From JBFWNZ01 sp050250795 (lineage in GTDB: Bacteria > Pseudomonadota > Alphaproteobacteria > UBA8366): a stretch of 7,104 nucleotides of DNA. This document shows, piece by piece, positions 5,012 through 7,104 of this stretch (position 1 is the first letter of the stretch; each line of letters starts with the position of its first letter). The position numbers and the translations under genes were made by a program. The notes below the pieces were generated by a model. The model saw only the letters and a list, made by a program, of their open reading frames with translations, ran no database searches and was not told where the DNA came from. The stretch lies in contig JBFWNZ010000197.1 of NCBI GenBank assembly GCA_050250795.1, positions 1-7,104 on the forward strand. The letters run 5' to 3'.

Positions 5012-5581
5012 GTGGCGCTGTTCACCATCCTCTGCGACGCCTGCGTTCTGTATCCGGCGCCGTTGCGGGATCTGCTCATCGAGTTGGCCGGTGCCAATCT
5101 CTACCAAGCGAAGTGGACCGACCGCATCCATGACGAATGGATGTCAAACCTTCTGCGCAACCGTCGCGACCTAACGCAAGCGCAGCTATCGCGCACGCGT
5201 GACTTGATGAATCGTGCCGTGCTGGACTGTCTTATCGACGGATACGAGCACCTGCTGCCGGTGATCCGGCTACCGGACGATAACGACCGACATGTCGTGG
5301 CCGCGGCAATCCACGCGCGGGCCGATGCCATCGTCACCTTCAACCTGAAGGACTTTCCGCGAGAAACGTTGCGGGAATTTCAGTTGGATGCAATCCACCC
5401 GGACGACTTCATCCGCTTCCAAATCGACCTGGACGAGGCAGCCGTCGTAACCGCGGCGCAGAAGTGCCACAGAAGGCTGCGGAATCCACCGATCTCGGCC
5501 ATGGAATATCTGGATGTCCTGCAGCGACAATCGCTGCCCAAAGCAGCGGCAGCCCTGCGCTCTTACGCGTCGATCCTCTAA
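5012..5581 (+). CDS. PIN-domain ribonuclease toxin (VapC50-like)
   Basis: A 189-residue PIN-domain protein of the PIN_3 type. The acidic active-site set is visible: D9 in ILCDACVLYP, E42 in RIHDEW, D92 in LPDDNDRHVVAAA, and N111/D114 in AIVTFNLKDFP. These residues bind Mg2+ or Mn2+ for RNA cleavage in related toxins, and none appears lost. Residues 135-189, beyond the PIN fold, form a helical tail (PPISAMEYLDVLQRQSLPKA) as in the VapC50 subgroup, making it longer than a typical VapC of about 130 residues. It starts with GTG directly after the antitoxin TAG (no gap), so translation is probably coupled; this start puts D9 at the usual distance from the N-terminus. Base composition is lower in GC than the flanks (31 of 60 bases at 5341-5400, against 49 of 60 at 4141-4200), suggesting horizontal transfer. 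Its TAA overlaps the dapB stop codon. Confidence 0.9.
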   Translation: MALFTILCDACVLYPAPLRDLLIELAGANLYQAKWTDRIHDEWMSNLLRNRRDLTQAQLSRTRDLMNRAVLDCLIDGYEHLLPVIRLPDDNDRHVVAAAIHARADAIVTFNLKDFPRETLREFQLDAIHPDDFIRFQIDLDEAAVVTAAQKCHRRLRNPPISAMEYLDVLQRQSLPKAAAALRSYASIL

Positions 5582-6393
5582 CCGTTGAACCCCAGCACAT
5601 CCCGCATGCCGTAAAGCCCGGCGGGGCGGCCGCGGGTCCAGGCGGCAGCGCGGACGGCGCCGGCCGCGAAGACGGCGCGGCTGGACGCCTTGTGGCCGAG
5701 TTCCACGCGCTCGCCGGTGCCGGCGAAGATGACCGTGTGGTCGCCCACCACGTCGCCGCCGCGCAGCGTGGCGAAACCGATATCGCCGGCGCGCCGGGCG
5801 CCGGTATGGCCGTCGCGCACCGCCTGGCGCACCTGGGCCAGATCGACGGCGCGGCCGCGGGCCGCCGCCTCGCCCAGGCTGATCGCGGTGCCGGAGGGGG
5901 CGTCGACCTTGTGCTTGTGGTGCATCTCCAGCACCTCAATGTCGTAATCGGGGCCGAGGATGCCCGCCGCCTGTTCCACCAGCGCCATCAGCAGGGTGAC
6001 GCCGACGCTGAAATTGGACGCGCGGACGACGGGCACGTGGCGCGCGGCCTTGCTCACCGCCTCTTCCTGCGCGCCCGACAGGCCGGTGGTGCCGCAGACC
6101 AGCGCCGCGCCGGCCTGGGCGCAGAGCCGCGCATGCTCGGCGGTGGCGGCCGGGACGGTGAAATCGATCACGGCATCGACCCGCGCGATCATCGGCGCCG
6201 GGTCGTCGCCGATGGCGATGCCGAGCTCGGCGAGACCGGCCACGAGGCCCGCGTCGCGGCCCAGCATCGGATGGCCCGGCCCCTCGGTCGCACCGCCGAC
6301 GGCACAGCCCGGCGTCTCCGCGATCTGGCGCAGGATCATCTGTCCCATGCGCCCGCCGGCGCCGACCACGCCGATGCGTAACGGTTCGACCAT
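5578..6393 (-). CDS. dapB: 4-hydroxy-tetrahydrodipicolinate reductase
   Basis: A 271-residue cytosolic enzyme that reduces hydroxytetrahydrodipicolinate with NAD(P)H in the diaminopimelate/lysine pathway, supplying peptidoglycan and lysine. The N-terminal Rossmann fold starts with IGVVGAGGRMGQMI (7-20), the dinucleotide-binding loop. VIDFTVP (75-81) and VCGTTG (99-104) follow as in all DapB proteins. The signature EMHHKHKVDAPSGTA (156-170) carries the catalytic H158-H159 pair, K162, and the substrate-binding DAPSGTA loop. The C-terminus, GMRDVLG (262-268), is the usual family ending, so the protein is complete. The ATG at 6393 has AAGGGG nine to fourteen bases upstream. It lies downstream of dnaJ in the same direction across a 166-base gap, a gene order common in alphaproteobacteria. 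Its stop codon shares four bases (5578-5581) with the convergent PIN toxin gene. Confidence 0.97.
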   Translation of the reverse strand: MVEPLRIGVVGAGGRMGQMILRQIAETPGCAVGGATEGPGHPMLGRDAGLVAGLAELGIAIGDDPAPMIARVDAVIDFTVPAATAEHARLCAQAGAALVCGTTGLSGAQEEAVSKAARHVPVVRASNFSVGVTLLMALVEQAAGILGPDYDIEVLEMHHKHKVDAPSGTAISLGEAAARGRAVDLAQVRQAVRDGHTGARRAGDIGFATLRGGDVVGDHTVIFAGTGERVELGHKASSRAVFAAGAVRAAAWTRGRPAGLYGMRDVLGFNG

Positions 6394-6468
6394 CGCGTTT
6401 CCCCTTGTTTCGTTTCCGCCCCCGAGAGCGGGGCGGCGCCTGCGCGTTTCGGATTTATGCCCGGGGAG

Positions 6469-6491
6469 ATGCGCGGATCAAGTCCGCGCAT
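6469..6491. repeat. REP-like hairpin between dnaJ and dapB
   Basis: ATGCGCGGA (6469-6477) and TCCGCGCAT (6483-6491) form a perfect 9-bp stem around the loop TCAAG, followed by GACGG. The 'GGATCAAGTCC ... ATGACGG' shape is that of palindromic repeats widespread in alphaproteobacterial genomes, and the ATGACGG end matches both halves of the element at 2175-2286. No T-tract follows on either strand, so it is not a standard intrinsic terminator, but it could stabilise or trim the dnaJ-dapB transcript. Confidence 0.65.
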
Positions 6492-6510
6492 GACGGCCTT
6501 CGGGTCCCGA

Positions 6511-6543
6511 CCGGGCCCGACCCGGCCGGCGCCGCGGGCCCGG
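6511..6543 (-). terminator. GC-rich hairpin after dnaJ, possible attenuating terminator
   Basis: CCGGGCCCG (6511-6519) and CGGGCCCGG (6535-6543) are perfect inverted arms around a 15-base loop. In the direction of dnaJ transcription the stem begins 17 bases after the stop codon. No run of T follows on the minus strand, so termination is uncertain. Each arm also contains the self-complementary GGGCCC, so other foldings compete. Confidence 0.3.
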
Positions 6544-6559
6544 GGCGATGCGGACGGTC

Positions 6560-7104
6560 CTAATTCTTCTCCGTCAAATCTTCCCAGAACTCCTTGATCT
6601 TGGAGAAGAAACCGTTCGACTGCGGGCTGTGGCCGTCATTGTCCTCGGCCAGCTTGGACAGCAGATCCTTCTGCTTGCGCGACAGGTTCACCGGGGTCTC
6701 GACCTGGACCTCGACATACATGTCGCCGGTCTGGCGCGAGCGCAGAACCGGCATGCCCTTGGCCTTGAGGCGGAACTGCTGGCCGGACTGGGTGCCCTCG
6801 GGGATCGTGACCTTGGCGCGCTTGCCGTCGACGCCCGGCACCTCGATCTGGCCACCCAGCGCCGCCGTGGTCATCGGGATCGGCACGCGGCAGAAGATGT
6901 CGGCGCCCTCGCGCTCGAAGATGCGGTGCGGCGCCACCGACAGGAAGATGTAGAGATCGCCCGAGGGCGCGCCGCGCAGGCCCGCCTCGCCCTCATTGGC
7001 GAGGCGGATGCGGGTGCCGTCCTCGACGCCCGGCGGAATATCGACCGCCAGCTTCTTTTCCTTCTGCTGCCGGCCGGTGCCGTGGCAGGAGCGGCAGGGA
7101 TTCT
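6560..7104 (-). CDS. dnaJ: Chaperone protein DnaJ (C-terminal part)
   Basis: The last 180 residues are present; the gene continues past the right edge, so the J domain and most of the zinc region are missing from the window. The visible part opens with NPCRSCHGTGR, the final CxxCxGxG zinc-binding repeat of a type I DnaJ. The substrate-binding C-terminal domain follows: KLAVDIPPGVEDGTRIRLAN, GDLYIFLSVAPHRIFEREG, then IPMTTAALGGQIEVPGVDGK and VTIPEGTQSGQQFRLKAKG. The RQTGDMYVEVQVETPVNLSR segment and the tail GFFSKIKEFWEDLTEKN close the protein, with an ordinary family ending. DnaJ delivers unfolded clients to DnaK and stimulates its ATPase. Together with the downstream dapB this fits the alphaproteobacterial dnaK-dnaJ-dapB order, although dnaK lies outside this window. 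Confidence 0.97.
   Translation of the reverse strand, partial: NPCRSCHGTGRQQKEKKLAVDIPPGVEDGTRIRLANEGEAGLRGAPSGDLYIFLSVAPHRIFEREGADIFCRVPIPMTTAALGGQIEVPGVDGKRAKVTIPEGTQSGQQFRLKAKGMPVLRSRQTGDMYVEVQVETPVNLSRKQKDLLSKLAEDNDGHSPQSNGFFSKIKEFWEDLTEKN

Noticed and set aside
5464..6381. 305-residue open frame on the plus strand opposite dapB
   Set aside because: It is the mirror of dapB, with Ala/Gly/Arg-rich low-complexity translation and no family features.

Overview
The window looks like chromosomal DNA of a GC-rich alphaproteobacterium, perhaps a Rhodospirillales-type lineage. The grounds are strong G/C bias at third codon positions, dnaJ followed directly by dapB, nth beside a DUF2244 gene, a bactofilin gene overlapping a small lipoprotein gene, and REP-like palindromes ending in ATGACGG. 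The lineage call is inference from gene content and order; there is no rRNA or marker alignment behind it.

Left part (1-2124): the 5' end of a PfkB-family (adenosine-kinase-like) gene runs off the left edge on the minus strand. Divergent from it, on the plus strand, are three envelope-related genes: an EI24/CysZ-like membrane protein, a bactofilin, and a lipoprotein with a small BamE/SmpA-like domain. The lipoprotein gene starts inside the bactofilin gene.

Middle (2125-4485): a REPIN-like pair of inverted palindromic repeats lies between the converging lipoprotein and nth genes. nth (endonuclease III, minus strand) is divergent from a DUF2244 membrane protein gene, which may be transcribed without a leader. 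A DMT/EamA-family transporter gene follows 19 bp downstream.

Accessory insert (4486-5581): a two-gene type II toxin-antitoxin module with visibly lower GC. It has its own promoter, candidate operator palindromes and a strong ribosome binding site. The antitoxin is an excisionase-like helix-turn-helix protein and the toxin a PIN-domain RNase; the pair resembles VapB50-VapC50. The toxin stop codon overlaps the stop codon of the convergent dapB.

Right part (5578-7104): dapB (lysine and diaminopimelate synthesis) lies downstream of dnaJ on the minus strand, and dnaJ runs off the right edge. The gap between them holds two GC-rich hairpins.

Most of the window is housekeeping. The toxin-antitoxin module and the repeat elements are the accessory parts. 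I see no RNA gene, CRISPR array, phage gene or transposase, and nothing I can defend as a wholly new system.
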